64,000 nt of DNA from Eutreptiella sp. 'Long Island Sound 2002' (lineage: Eukaryota; Euglenozoa; Euglenophyceae; Eutreptiales; Eutreptiaceae). The position numbers and the translations under genes are program-made. The DNA lies in contig OZ038381.1 of the NCBI GenBank assembly GCA_964036045.1, positions 161,700,283 to 161,764,282 of the forward strand, given 5' to 3'. Below, in pieces: positions 1 to 10,100 of this stretch (the stretch's first letter is position 1; the number at the start of each line of letters is the position of its first letter). The notes under the pieces were generated by a model. It was given only the letters and a program-made list of their open reading frames with translations, was not told the origin of the DNA and searched no databases.

Positions 1-459
1 CTTTGCAGAGACACACACTCAAATTAAATCTCAAGTCAAATCAGATCAGAATCCACCGCAAACTAAAGGAACTCTTAGGGGAAGGGTTATGTGCGTGTGC
101 ATGGGGCAAACGTTGAATGAGGTGACCATCGCACATGTCGCTCTGTGAACGATCACCTTTTGCACTGCAAATGTACACTTATATTTTCACCGGCTGTCTC
201 TTAGGCTGGCAACATCCTACACGTCCATGGGTGGCCACTACGGTGGAGCCTCATTGCAGTGTCCTGGCCTTCACTACTTGTTAAATAGCCAGTGGAACAA
301 TGGGACTAGTCTAGTTAGAACGTTCTGGCACGGATGTCCAACGCCACTTCATTTTTCCTTCTCCTTCAACAACAACAACCGACATTTCCAAGTGCAGCTA
401 CAGTGCAAGCTCTGATTGGTGGGTGCAGTGGTGCACTCTGCATCATCTCGCCGTGAACC
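1..459. other. No gene seen
   Basis: AT-richer sequence downstream of the minus-strand XYPPX-repeat gene. No open frame here has recognisable protein features. It may contain that gene's 3' exon or untranslated region, but I see nothing that proves it. Confidence 0.4.
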
Positions 460-2010
460 TTACATGAGCAGAATTCCTTTGGCGCCCTGAGCACCAGAAA
501 TTCGGTTGGGCCTTGCATTACACTTTCGCAAACCAAGGGGGAGACCAGACGGTGGGTCTGTATTGGAGCATCCCATCCCTGGGATTTGAACCTGCAGAAT
601 GGTTGAATGCAAATGCCTGCGAGCAAAGGGAAAACGACCTTCGCCGCAAATGCATAAAAAATGCAACCATTGCCATGTTCCCAACCCCAGGACCTGCTTG
701 ACAGTAAGCGGCGCCACATGAGTCGCCGCATAAATGACAGGCCACGCCGAGGCCTTGTTTACGACGGGGTCATAGGCTGTGGGTCGGACGGCGTACGTGT
801 ATGCGGCATTATTGCCGTTGTTGTCCTGCGGAACGTAAATGGGAGGATTTACTGCTCCGTAGGTGCTGCTGGGGGTAGGCCAGGGCTGAGGGGCCAGGGT
901 GTTCTGGACATATGGGAGGTAGCTGCTGGTTGGGATACTGGACGCAGCCACCGGGGGGGCGCTGTACGCAGCGGCGGGGGGTTGGAACGCAATCTGACCG
1001 AAGGAGCTGTAGCTGGTGGTCGGAACTGCAGGGCTGGGGGGTGGGGCACTGACATCAGGGGCAATATAGTTCAGGTGGGCGGTTGCGGGGGCACTGGGAA
1101 TGGGGGCAGCAAAGCTTGCAGGAGCGCCCCAGGCCGGGGCGTTCGGGGGTATTGGGGCCATGACCGTGGGGGCAGGCGCAGTGGGGGCGGAGTAGGTCAG
1201 CGGATGGTGGGGCACAGGCGCCGGGCCCATGGGGGCCATGAGGGCTGCAGGCGGGCTGATAGGGCCCATGGGCGCAGGGTGGGGCAGTGTGGGAGGCAGC
1301 TGCGTGCCGCGGACAAGACTTGCAGAAGGAGAGCTGAAGCTCATGGGCGGAGTGTACATCGGGGCAGGAGTTGGTGTACCAGGGGGGCCCATGGGGTTGA
1401 TGTATGTGGGGGCGGTCATCATAGGGCCGGTGCCAAAGGGAGGTGGACCGTAGCTCATGGGGGGGTTGTACATGGGGGCCGGGCCCGGGATCATGGGCTG
1501 CTGGGGACCTGGCCTCACGTACGTGGGGGCCGTCATGCCGTGCGGGCCGTAGCCCACGGGTGGGGCTGCGGGACCACTGGGCCCGGGCGCACCGTAGCTC
1601 ATTGGGGGCTGGTACACCGGAGGCATTTGCGGCCGGGGGGCAAAGCCTGCTGGGTTGACGTACGTGGGGGCCATCGTGGAAGGAGGGTAGCCCATGGGGG
1701 GGTAAGGGCTGCCTGGCGTAGGAGGATAACCCCCTGCGGGAGGGTAGCCCTGTGCAGGTGGGTAACCCCCTGCGGGAGGGTAACCCCCTGCGGGAGGGTA
1801 ACCCTGTGCGGGTGGGTAACCCCCTGCGGGAGGGTAACCCCCTGCGGGAGGGTAACCCTGTGCGGGTGGGTGACCCCCTGCGGGATGGTACCGGGGCATC
1901 TGGTACCCAGGGTACCCAGGGTAACCAGTGTAGCCAGGGTAGGGGTAGACCGCCGGGTAGCCTGGGTAGGCATAGGCGGGCGCCTTGGACTTGCTCTTGC
2001 CGGTTCCCAT
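460..2010 (-). CDS. Pro/Gly/Tyr-rich protein with XYPPX-type repeats
   Basis: I chose the ATG at 2010 because the protein reads sensibly from there (MGTGKSKSKAPAY) and the repeats begin at once; the frame is also open upstream to 2133. The N-terminus has PGY repeats (PGYPAVYPYPGYTGYPGYPG), then about ten GYPPAGG/GYPPAQG units of the XYPPX type known from disordered tails of rhodopsins, annexins and vesicle-associated proteins. Next come three longer imperfect repeats, each with an APTY(V/I) block followed by a PPMS(Y/F) block, and then Pro/Ala-rich sequence. The protein is low-complexity, with no membrane segment or catalytic motif. The sensible composition fades after about residue 440 (near 695), where a weak GT donor at 693 could end the exon, so the 3' 230 bases may be intron. 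A scaffold, matrix or membrane-peripheral role is possible but unproven. Confidence 0.6.
   Translation of the reverse strand: MGTGKSKSKAPAYAYPGYPAVYPYPGYTGYPGYPGYQMPRYHPAGGHPPAQGYPPAGGYPPAGGYPPAQGYPPAGGYPPAGGYPPAQGYPPAGGYPPTPGSPYPPMGYPPSTMAPTYVNPAGFAPRPQMPPVYQPPMSYGAPGPSGPAAPPVGYGPHGMTAPTYVRPGPQQPMIPGPAPMYNPPMSYGPPPFGTGPMMTAPTYINPMGPPGTPTPAPMYTPPMSFSSPSASLVRGTQLPPTLPHPAPMGPISPPAALMAPMGPAPVPHHPLTYSAPTAPAPTVMAPIPPNAPAWGAPASFAAPIPSAPATAHLNYIAPDVSAPPPSPAVPTTSYSSFGQIAFQPPAAAYSAPPVAASSIPTSSYLPYVQNTLAPQPWPTPSSTYGAVNPPIYVPQDNNGNNAAYTYAVRPTAYDPVVNKASAWPVIYAATHVAPLTVKQVLGLGTWQWLHFLCICGEGRFPFARRHLHSTILQVQIPGMGCSNTDPPSGLPLGLRKCNARPNRISGAQGAKGILLM
1725..1885 (-). repeat. 18-bp/54-bp tandem repeat encoding GYPPAG units
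   Basis: On the plus strand the motif CCCCTGCGGGAGGGTAA recurs every 18 bp, with a TGTGCGGGTGGG variant about every third copy. This gives an 18-bp repeat nested in a 54-bp unit. Both periods are multiples of three, so the GYPPAG reading frame is kept on the minus strand, as expected for a coding repeat under frame selection. Confidence 0.75.
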
Positions 2011-2167
2011 ATGGAATTCAAAATCTGAATACAAACAACCACCTTTTGTCCTACCATACCATGCGGTCCTACCAAACCCTCTGCTTTTGAAACAAACGAA
2101 CCCCCTCCACCCACCCCGGTCTGTGTTGTGCACCTGCTCTGACCTCTGCTGGGCCGTCTTTCACAGG

Positions 2168-2180
2168 CAGCATATAAGAA
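2168..2180 (-). promoter_or_regulatory. TATA-like element upstream of the XYPPX gene
   Basis: The minus strand reads TTCTTATATGCTG about 160 bases upstream of the chosen ATG. That position would suit a TATA-like element with a 5' UTR of roughly 130 bases. It is a short AT-rich match only. Confidence 0.2.
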
Positions 2181-2589
2181 GAGGCATTCCTTTGAGCTAG
2201 GCATTCAAACAGGGGGATAGCTTGAGGGAAGGCGACTCTGAAGGGGCACTAGTCCGCCAAAAGGGTAGCCACTGAGCAGTACAGGCGGGATGGGGACAGT
2301 TTTTGGCAGTTACAAAAGCATTTGGCAGAGGTTGGGGGGTACATCATTGGCGTTGGCCATTTAGAGGTGGTTGTGGAGGGAGGGGCGGGTCCCCCTTCAA
2401 GTGTTTCCCTGCTCTCCAATCCGCACCCCACCCCTCCTCCATGCTTTCATAGTGGTGCTGACACGGCGTCCGCACTCTGAAACATGCTCATCCAAGAGGC
2501 TAGATGTCAAGCTTGGGCCACACCCATTGCCATCCAGAACCTGCCCAGGACACAGAAGATGAACTGCGCACAGTAGTTGAAGCATTCAG

Positions 2590-2799
2590 TTGAAAGGCCA
2601 AATATTGTGGAGGGGATATTTGCCCTGTGCTTGCACCAAGTGCACCCTGTGCTACTCCCTGTTTAAGACCACCCTGGTCTGCAATATGCTTCACAGGCAT
2701 TTTGCCATTTTTCATCAGGACATGGGGAAAAAAATGAATGAGGCACAGCTGCAGCAATGGCAGCAACAGCAACATTTGCAGCCAGCTCAACCACAATAG
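2590..2799 (+). other. Possible BED/C2H2-like zinc-finger coding fragment
   Basis: A plus-strand frame contains CTKCTLC followed by LHRHFAIFH and then a Gln-rich stretch. CxxC followed by H-x5-H resembles the BED finger at the N-terminus of hAT-type transposases. No transposase core follows in frame, so this would be a relic at best. A chance match is the main alternative. Confidence 0.2.
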
Positions 2800-4379
2800 C
2801 AGCAGCAGTAATGGCAACCATTGATGCAAAAGCGGCAACAGCGACACAAGACAACAACGGCAGCGAGAGCAACACACAGAGGCTGCAAACACGACTACAC
2901 CAGCGGCGGCAGCAGCCACAAAAAGAGGTACTACCCCCCACCCCCTGCCCAAGCACCGGGAAAGTCAGGAAGATGACGGTCACACTGGGTTCTGGTGCTT
3001 GGACAAGGTGGTGCTTCTGCGCGACGCACGGTACCAAAAGAACGACAGCCAAACCAGGAGTAACAATATGAGTCATGGCTGAAATTCACAACAAAAAAAA
3101 CAGCAGTGGTTTGCGGTACCAAGCATAATGTTGTTATGAGCAGGAGGACTCATCCAAAACATGACACAGCTCCTCTTTTCCTCTACAATCAGAACAGAAT
3201 CACATTCCACTAAAAACGGTGGCCAGAAAAACGACTGTCACACCGGGCCCCACTTAGACAAGGCGGTGCTTCCGCAAAGGGGGGGTTACCTGCACTGCAA
3301 GCGCAGCGCGCACGCACCTTTTCCCGTAGTTTGCTGGAACAAACTACGGGGCCGATCCTTGGAATGGATCCCCGAAAAATGGTGCATGCTGGAGGCTTCT
3401 GGGCCGCTTGTTGCTACTTTCTACAGGTTTGTGGGTGTTTCTTAACAATGCTTGGAGGCTCCTGGATGCTTGCCATTACTCTTGGAAACTTTTTTGATGT
3501 TTTCTTCTTGGTTGCTGTTAATTCTGAGTGGCTTCTAGATGGTTACTGCTAACTGCTGGTGGCTTCTGCTTCGCTGTTTTGGTTACTGTTGGTTGGCCCT
3601 GCCTTGCCCTGCCCTGCCCTCCCCTGCCTGCGAGGTGTCAAGCAATGATCATCTCTCACAATGAACACAATGAGCTGAAGTGAACAGAGCTACGGCAGGG
3701 GGAGGGGGGGTGGCGCATAGGCAACAGGTCAGCCTTAGTACTGCCCCCCCCCCCCAAAAAATAGCCCCTAAGCTAAGGAAAGCAAACCGATTGGCCACAA
3801 GACTTGTATATACACCCCTCCTTCCCACAATCAAGAGGGCAATACAATCAACTACTCTAGTGCTTGTGCACAATGTGAAGCGGACCTGTTCACGTGATGC
3901 ATGTGCCAATTGGCATGACCATTGGCAATGTTGTGGCCACAGCAACATCATATTTAGATGGGCAACAAATTTGTAGAGCGCCCCATTTTGCCCTACCCAG
4001 CGCCTCTTAAAGGGTAGTATGAGTGCCGCGCTACTTCTATGGCGTGTTTACCCAGAATGGGTTGGCTTTGACCCCCTCCCAAAATGCCCCCTAAGGAGAG
4101 CAAACCCTTGGGTACGAGACCTGTGTAAAAATCCCTCCATCTTGCCCTACCCGGCGCCTCCCAAGATAGCCCCTTGGGAGCAACCACCACCGTAGTTTGG
4201 GGTCTCCCCGCCGGATTGTGGATTTTTCTACCCTTGTCCTCATCGCGGAGGGAAACTATTTGCTCTTACGGCCTAATCAAGACTTCCGACTAGGACCGAG
4301 CTTGGTCCTAGTCTTGTAACGCATAGGAAATTGGTGTGGCAGGCAAACGGCTTGCTTTGGAGATGGTCGTGCAATTTCA
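2800..4379. other. Gene-poor stretch with minisatellite and G/C tracts
   Basis: No convincing gene. It holds degenerate repeats of the TGGATGGTTGCTGTTAATTC family (about 3400-3600), a CCCTGCCCTG run near 3600 and a C10 tract near 3745. Confidence 0.4.
3400..3600 (+). repeat. Degenerate GGATGGTTGCT minisatellite, copy 1
   Basis: Imperfect units of about 30 bp share a core like GGCTTCTGGATGGTTGCTG followed by TTAATTC. The same family recurs at 9135-9210 and 9860-10095, so it is a dispersed minisatellite or an old repeat family. Confidence 0.5.
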
Positions 4380-4845
4380 TGATGGCCATCCTCGAAAACA
4401 GCCCAAAAATGGCTCATTTTCACCTCAAAATGGACCACCACATGGCACCACGGTGTGGGACACACCTTATTGAACACCCATGTGCAATCATTTGATACTC
4501 CAATTGCTATAGAAGACTAATGACCCTCGTTGGAGACGCCTACTTGACGCACCGGCAATTGACCTGAACTTTCAAGACAATTGTCCTGAACACATGCTAA
4601 AAACGGCCATTTTTGGACACTAAATTGGCCATAAAACAGGATAGACGGCTCAAAATGGCACAAAACTTGTTGCAAGTGATGCACTTTTGCTCTGAGATCG
4701 TCTTGAGCTACTTTCGTGCCGGCTTTGAGCCAACGTGTCTGCCAAAAGAGTTTGTGTGAGTCAACATCAGGGGCCATCAATATCAGTAATTTCGGACACA
4801 CTGATGTTTTGTCTACTTTTGGGGGGTCCAAAAAGTGGGGGAGGC
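4380..4845 (+). repeat. Dispersed repeat, reference copy
   Basis: This AT-rich segment has two parts that recur elsewhere. Its left part (about 4425-4585, containing CACAAAATGGACCAC and TGCAATCATTTGATA) matches 5550-5720. Its right part (about 4585-4765, containing GCCATTTTTGGACAC and CTCAAAATGGCACAA) matches 8480-8675. It is probably a transposon fragment or an old interspersed repeat. No coding domain was recognised. Confidence 0.7.
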
Positions 4846-5544
4846 TATTTAAAAAATGACCCCTAAAATTTGGGCCTTGGAAAAAAGGGGGGGGGGTTCT
4901 CTATTGTACCAAAAATTGCACGTAGAGCGGCGAATTCTGCCAAAAAAATCCGGAAATAAATAATTTTACCCAGTGTTCATAGCAAGATACCTTGGGCAAG
5001 GACGTGGTGGCCCAACAGGTAAGCATTTACGAAGCGAGCTGCTCCACTCTAAGCCCTCACCAAGCTAAAGGGCCGGTGCCTAAAGCCGCCCACACCCCCT
5101 GCCACGAGGGGGGTTGTTTCCTTAAAGTCATCAGCAATGCAGCCAAGGGCCCCAAACAAACTGCATGCATTGGCCAACCCATATTTCTCCAACAAGAAAA
5201 GAGTACAATTCATTGCGCTTCATTGAACTGAGATCAATAGCAAAACAGAACTGCTCATGAGGTTCAACATGGCACATGGGATGAGAGGGAAAGAAAGACA
5301 ACAAGTGTACGAACACAACCAAAAATCAAAGGTTTACCACTTTGACCACGTGTCACCTTAATCCTAGCTAAAAAAAGGGCGTTTGGTGAATATGCATACT
5401 ATCATTTTTCACTAATTTTGGGTACGTGGAAAAAAACGGGGGTTTGCCCAAACCATCAGCGTGTCCGGAAACCCCCAAAGTCGATGGCCCTTGGTCAACA
5501 TGCTGCCACTTTCTCATTTTGAAAAACAGCTAAAAAAAGGCGCA
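4846..5544. other. Noncoding stretch
   Basis: No supported gene. AT-rich spacer with a G9 tract near 4890, lying between two copies of the dispersed repeat. Confidence 0.4.
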
Positions 5545-5725
5545 TTTTCACCACAAAATGGACCACTGCATGGCGCCACGGGTGGGGCACGCTTTATTGA
5601 ACACCCATTTGCAATCATTTGATAGGCCAATCGCTATGGAAGAAGAGCGGAGAAGAGCGGCCCTCATTGGAGACACCTACTTGACGTACCGGCGATTGTG
5701 CCGAACTTTCAAGCCAAGGATTTAC
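5545..5725 (+). repeat. Dispersed repeat, left-part copy
   Basis: Direct-orientation copy of 4425-4585, sharing ATGGACCACTGCATGGC-like and GCAATCATTTGATAGG-like blocks with scattered substitutions. It carries a small AGAAGAGCGG duplication not seen in the reference copy. Confidence 0.7.
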
Positions 5726-6198
5726 GGGGGTTTACAGTGCTTTTGGCCCCCAGCCCCCACCTTGTGAAAAATTGGTGTGCATGTTCCCAAACGTGTTCAA
5801 AAATGGCATGAAATTCCTTCAAAAAAGTGTAAATTTAAGAAAAAGACAGTACCACAGAACAACCCAACCAATCAGGAGAACCGATAAAACAATAATGTGG
5901 TGTTTTGATGATTGGTTGCATGGGCCTTGTGGCCCCAAGTGGCGTTTTCTCACCGTTTGCATGGTTGATTTGGTGTTCGGATTAGAAAATGTGTGTATGC
6001 ATATACCGGCGCAGGGTTTGTTTTATGTGTATGTTGTTAGTTTGTAGTGTGTGGGAGGGTGAGAAGACACATACAGGTGTTACAAACAAGAGTTACCCAA
6101 TTAGTTTTGCACCTTCCTATGTGTGGGGGTGGGGGAGTAGACTGAGTAGGACAGGGCAGGACACGAGGTTAGCAGGCAGTTTAAAACTAAATGCACAA
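5726..6198. other. No gene seen
   Basis: AT-rich spacer between the dispersed repeat and the hAT relic. It may contain the 3' end of that element, but no terminal inverted repeat is obvious. Confidence 0.35.
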
Positions 6199-6724
6199 CT
6201 ACACAACACCAAAGAGAATGCGGCATTGCTTGTCGCTGATTGCTGCAAGGCAACTCCCCAAATCAAAGGCAATCCCCCTCAAACACTTCAAATGCGCAGG
6301 GGCGGAATGGTAGTATGCGGCCAACTGTTGCAAACCGTCGTTGAGCACCAGAAAAAAAATATGTGCCCCTTTCAGGGCATCCTTGAAAGCCAAATCAGCC
6401 CCGTGGCAGTTGGCATGCATGATGCATGGCCACAAAGTATGACTGTCCGGTTACTTCCTCTTCCAAAGAAGGGAGGGCAACCACACCCGCCTTGGTGCCT
6501 ATCATAACATTTGCACCATCGGTCTACAACCACACCAAACGGCACACCCACAGCTCAAGAGGAATGGAGGCGAGCTCAAATGCCGCCTTGTATGCACGCA
6601 AAATAGACGCAAAATAGACTTTGCGTCGCTTGCTAGAAATGCTGCAAATGTGTATCCATTTGGTTGGCCTCCGGGAAGAGGACATGCAATAACTCCTATT
6701 TTTTTTGCCAACCTTTGTGTGCAA
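6199..6724 (-). pseudogene. hAT-superfamily transposase core, broken
   Basis: Read on the minus strand, this encodes TDGANVMIGTKAGV near 6523-6480, the hAT core motif usually seen as SDGAxVMxGxxxGV. It is followed by PCIMHANCHGADLAFKDAL, the position of the family's (I)HCxAHRxxLAxxD block, and LAAYYHSAPAHLKCL. The order matches ZNF862-like hAT transposases, in which an aspartate of the RNase H-like fold sits in the SDGA motif. The gene is broken: an in-frame TAG at about 6526-6524 precedes TDGA, and the frame shifts near 6430 between the two motifs. The C-terminal dimerisation region was not found, so this is a dead element. The family call is strong; the boundaries are not. Confidence 0.75.
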
Positions 6725-6793
6725 GATTCAGAAGTTAATGCAAAATAATGCAAAATATGGGGCCGAGCCACCATATCACCCCATTTTCATACT

Positions 6794-7379
6794 TCAGCCA
6801 GGGGCGCCCACATCGCCATGAAGTGTGGAATGCACGAACCTTGGTGGGGGGGGGTGTGACCTAATTAAAAAACAGACAAATGCAAACCAGAGGTAATGCA
6901 TGGTGGAGGGGGGGGGGGGGCAAGGCGGGCATGTGCGTTGAGCACACTGAAGACATGAACCATCACATGCACATTCACCATGCACATAGCATTTACATAG
7001 CTTGCACTGTTGGGTATCAGTGTTACCCAAAGGCTTTGCACAACCTCTACAAGCACATGCAAAAACACCAACGGTTTGTATGACCCTCACCCTTCACCGT
7101 GACGAAGCAATGATCAATAACACCCCGTTTGCATTGGGAGCATGAGCTCGTCACCCGACATAGTTTGCCGCGGCATGCAAGGAATTTGAAGCACCGCAAT
7201 GACTTTGAGTTCTCATTGAAGCCCCCCACCGCCGCCTCACCACAGCAACCCCCACACTCCCAAGCTGCTGCCGCTCCCATTACCACCCAACTCATGGGCC
7301 GCTTCGTCGAAGTCCTCAGTTCATTGTATTGCAGCAGCCGCACGGTCAATTTGCACTTGCTGCAGAGTTGAGGGGCCAC
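6794..7379 (-). pseudogene. Cys-rich segments upstream of the hAT core
   Basis: Two minus-strand frames are Cys-rich. One (7379-7047) contains LCSKCKLTVRLLQYNEL and CSQCKRGVIDHC. The other (7090-6794) contains CRGCAKPLG and QQCKLCKCYVHGEC, a CxxC/CxxC/HxxC pattern. They lie 5' of the hAT core on the same strand and could be zinc-finger exons or the frameshifted N-terminus of the same element. The two frames do not join without an intron or frameshift. The link to the transposase rests on position only. Confidence 0.35.
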
Positions 7380-8479
7380 CTTCGGCCTTGACGCAGAGGG
7401 GGATCAATGGTCGGTGCTGATCGACTGAATGTCCCCGCCATAGACACTTTCAGCCATTAGTCCACAGGTTCTCTCACAGATGCATGTGTCCCCTTCTTGG
7501 TTGGGGTGCTCCACTATTCAATGTACAACAAGTAGGTACAAGGTTCCAATCAGCGGTGCCAGTGGCAGCTGCATTTGTTATATAACCTGTGGACGGCGAA
7601 CCACTAAAGATCAATACCTGTGTGTTGCTGAGCTAGATGGTGCATGAAAAACAGCCACGGCCTCAAGCTGCGTCTGTGTTGATGTGTCGCAGTGAATGAC
7701 GCAGAGGGCGGCAGCGGGGGTAGCGAATTCTTGCCACTTGGCTGCTAGTTCCTGCTTGCGCATCCACATTACACAACAAAAATTGCCACAGCAAGGAGCT
7801 TCACTACGCCCCCCCCCCCCCCCCCCCCTGCAATCCCCCCCCTTTTGTTTGGCCGGTTCCCCCATGGGGGGGCCATGAGGCAACGGATACTGGGCTCGCA
7901 TACGCCCCCGTGTCACAGGGGTCCATGGGGGGGGGGGGGGATTGCACCACAAATCTGCACCATAGTATCACAGTGTAAATCAGCTTCGGCGCCTTCGACG
8001 CCTTGTATAAACTTTCTTTGGCGCCTTTGGCGCCTAGTATTTTCTTTGCTTTTTGGGCCAAGTGACGCTTCTTCCCCCATAAGGGGGGGGGGGGTACGAG
8101 GAAGCCCATTTCAGATGTCTAGATGTTTAAATCTACATCTTATAACATGCAAAGCACTAGGGTTCCTAAATTAACACCAAAATTCTTGTGATTCGACTGC
8201 TTGCATTACCCACATTACATGACAATGAAGAAGATGACACAGCAAGCACGAATTTACAAAATTCATGTTCAACATCGGAATTGTGGACATCCTACATATC
8301 TAAATCTACATCTAACAACATGCAAAGCACTTGGGATCGATCCTCAATTTACACTGAAGTTACGGATATTTATGGAAATTTACGCCATTTTTCGAGCAAT
8401 TTACAAAAATTTACGCAATTTACATCGTAAATTGCATTTGGCCCCCAGCCCCCTCCCCATTCTTCCCGGCCTTGCCAAC
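7380..8479. other. Gene-poor stretch with long C/G tracts
   Basis: No supported gene. Contains poly(C) at about 7809-7828, poly(G) at about 7928-7940 and 8084-8093, and a partial internal duplication near 8120 and 8300 (TAAATCTACATCTTATAACATGC-like and TAAATCTACATCTAACAACATGC-like blocks). Confidence 0.4.
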
Positions 8480-8680
8480 TTTTTGGACGATCGTCCTGAA
8501 AGCAACCCAAAAACAGCCATTTTTGGACACCAAATTGGCCATCAAATGGACTAGGTGTCTCAAAATGGCACAAGACTTGTTGTAGGTGATGCGCAAATGC
8601 TCTACGGTCATTTTGTGCTCCTTTGATGCGGGTTTTGAGTTGCGGTGCCACCAAAAGGAGTTTTTATGTGTCTGCTTGTT
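8480..8680 (+). repeat. Dispersed repeat, right-part copy
   Basis: Direct-orientation copy of 4585-4765, sharing CAGCCATTTTTGGACACC-like and CTCAAAATGGCACAAGAC-like blocks and ending near a GGAGTTTTTATGTGT block. Confidence 0.7.
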
Positions 8681-9393
8681 GCTGTTGCTGCTTGCTACTG
8701 CTCCTTGATGCTGCTGCTAAAATGTGTTGCTCACCCTGGACCCTAGAAAGGGCTGTAAAACCTCGATTGGGTAAACCTAGCTTAGGGACCACAGGTTACT
8801 CCACATATGCTTGGTCAGACCGCACGGCTAAATCTCCGGAAGCACCCTAGTCTCTCCGTTGGATTGTCGAATCTTGAAAGGAAAGCTCCGACCCTCTTTC
8901 AGGGTCTGTTCACTGGGTAACCAACCACATCTATCCCCGTGTAAGATGTGGTTTGGTAGACCAGAAGATCTCCAAATTCTCCCAATTGCGAGGTTGGTGA
9001 GGGAACCCGTGAATCCTCCTTCTTGTGTTTGGCTTGTCCTGCTTGTTGTGCATGGCTACCAGCTAGACTATGGGTGCTTGGTGGGCCGGATGGCTAAATC
9101 TCTACACCGCGCGCACGCTAGGTTAGCCCCCCCTATTGGCTTGTGGATAGTTGCTACTATTTCTTGGTGGATTCTGCATGGTTGCTGGCAATTCTTAGGG
9201 GGAATGTTTGCCCGGTGCGCACCCGGCACGCTACTTTTCTGTTAACTATCCCGACTCCAGCCCCAGATTTACCCTCTCATGGAGAAGCCCCCGAAGTAGA
9301 CCACGTTGCACTGCACACCTTCCCTACAAAGCACGTTGCATAATAAAGCAATATATGTGAATTCAGCAACTCCAACTGTCATCTGTATTGTAC
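8681..9393. other. No gene seen
   Basis: Mixed-composition sequence. A short fragment of the GGATGGTTGCT minisatellite family lies near 9135-9210. No coding region or RNA gene was recognised. Confidence 0.35.
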
Positions 9394-9597
9394 TTAAGAA
9401 ACAACATTGGTCCCACAAGTGTGGGTGTCAATACATTCAGTACAATAGTGCTCCTTACACTCATCACAAACTGCGACGGTGGAGCGCTTCTGGCAACACA
9501 ACACACACACTTCTGCCTCATCCTCTGCCTCATCTTGCGTGCCACAACCGAGCAAACAGCTGCTCAATGCGTGCCCTATACCACCCGTGCACGTCAT
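9394..9597 (-). other. B-box-like zinc-finger coding fragment
   Basis: The minus-strand frame contains CVLCCQKRSTVAVCDECKEH followed by YCTEC and IDTHTC. Its Cx2C, Cx2C, Cx2C and terminal His spacing resembles a B-box-type zinc finger or a transposon-encoded zinc ribbon. The frame is only 67 codons and no flanking exon was recognised. It could be one exon of a host gene or a relic of a mobile element. Confidence 0.35.
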
Positions 9598-9859
9598 TGT
9601 AGCATTGTTGGCGGGCTGTCAAAGTGCCATTCTTTCTTCCAATGAATGGCACAATGACATGAATCAGTGGAAATCAAAGAAATCATCTCGGGTACGAGAA
9701 GGTCCATACCCATCCCAAATCAAAACATCTGCTGATGTCCCGGGGGCCAAGGGGCAAATCCATATAATGTTGCCCGAGATATCAACGGCAACAGTCCACC
9801 GGTGGGGCACGGGGCACAAAAGATGCCCGGCGCGCGCCCGGCGCGCTAACGTTTCCCCT

Positions 9860-10100
9860 TAGAGGCTTGTGGACGGGTGTTGGTAACTCCTAGAGGCTTG
9901 TGGACGGTGGATGCTATTTCTTGCTCACTTTTGGACAGTTGTTGTTAATTCATGGGGGCTTTTGGATGGTTGGTGTCACCTCTTGCTCATTTTTGGATAG
10001 TTGTAGTTAATTCCTAGTGGCTTCCGAATGATTGCTGTTATTTCGTGCTCGCTTTTGGATGGTTGCAGTTGATTCCTGGTGGCTTTTGGATGGTTGCCCG
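9860..10100 (+). repeat. GGATGGTTGCT minisatellite, main copy
   Basis: About eight degenerate units of 30-32 bp, alternating between GCTTTTGGATGGTTG... AATTCCTAGTGG and ...TTTCTTGCTCAC types, so the higher-order period is about 62 bp. Confidence 0.65.

Noticed and set aside
8760-9000. Possible structured RNA or tRNA gene in the 8.8-9.0 kb stretch
   Set aside because: No cloverleaf with consistent acceptor, anticodon and T-arm could be drawn by eye.
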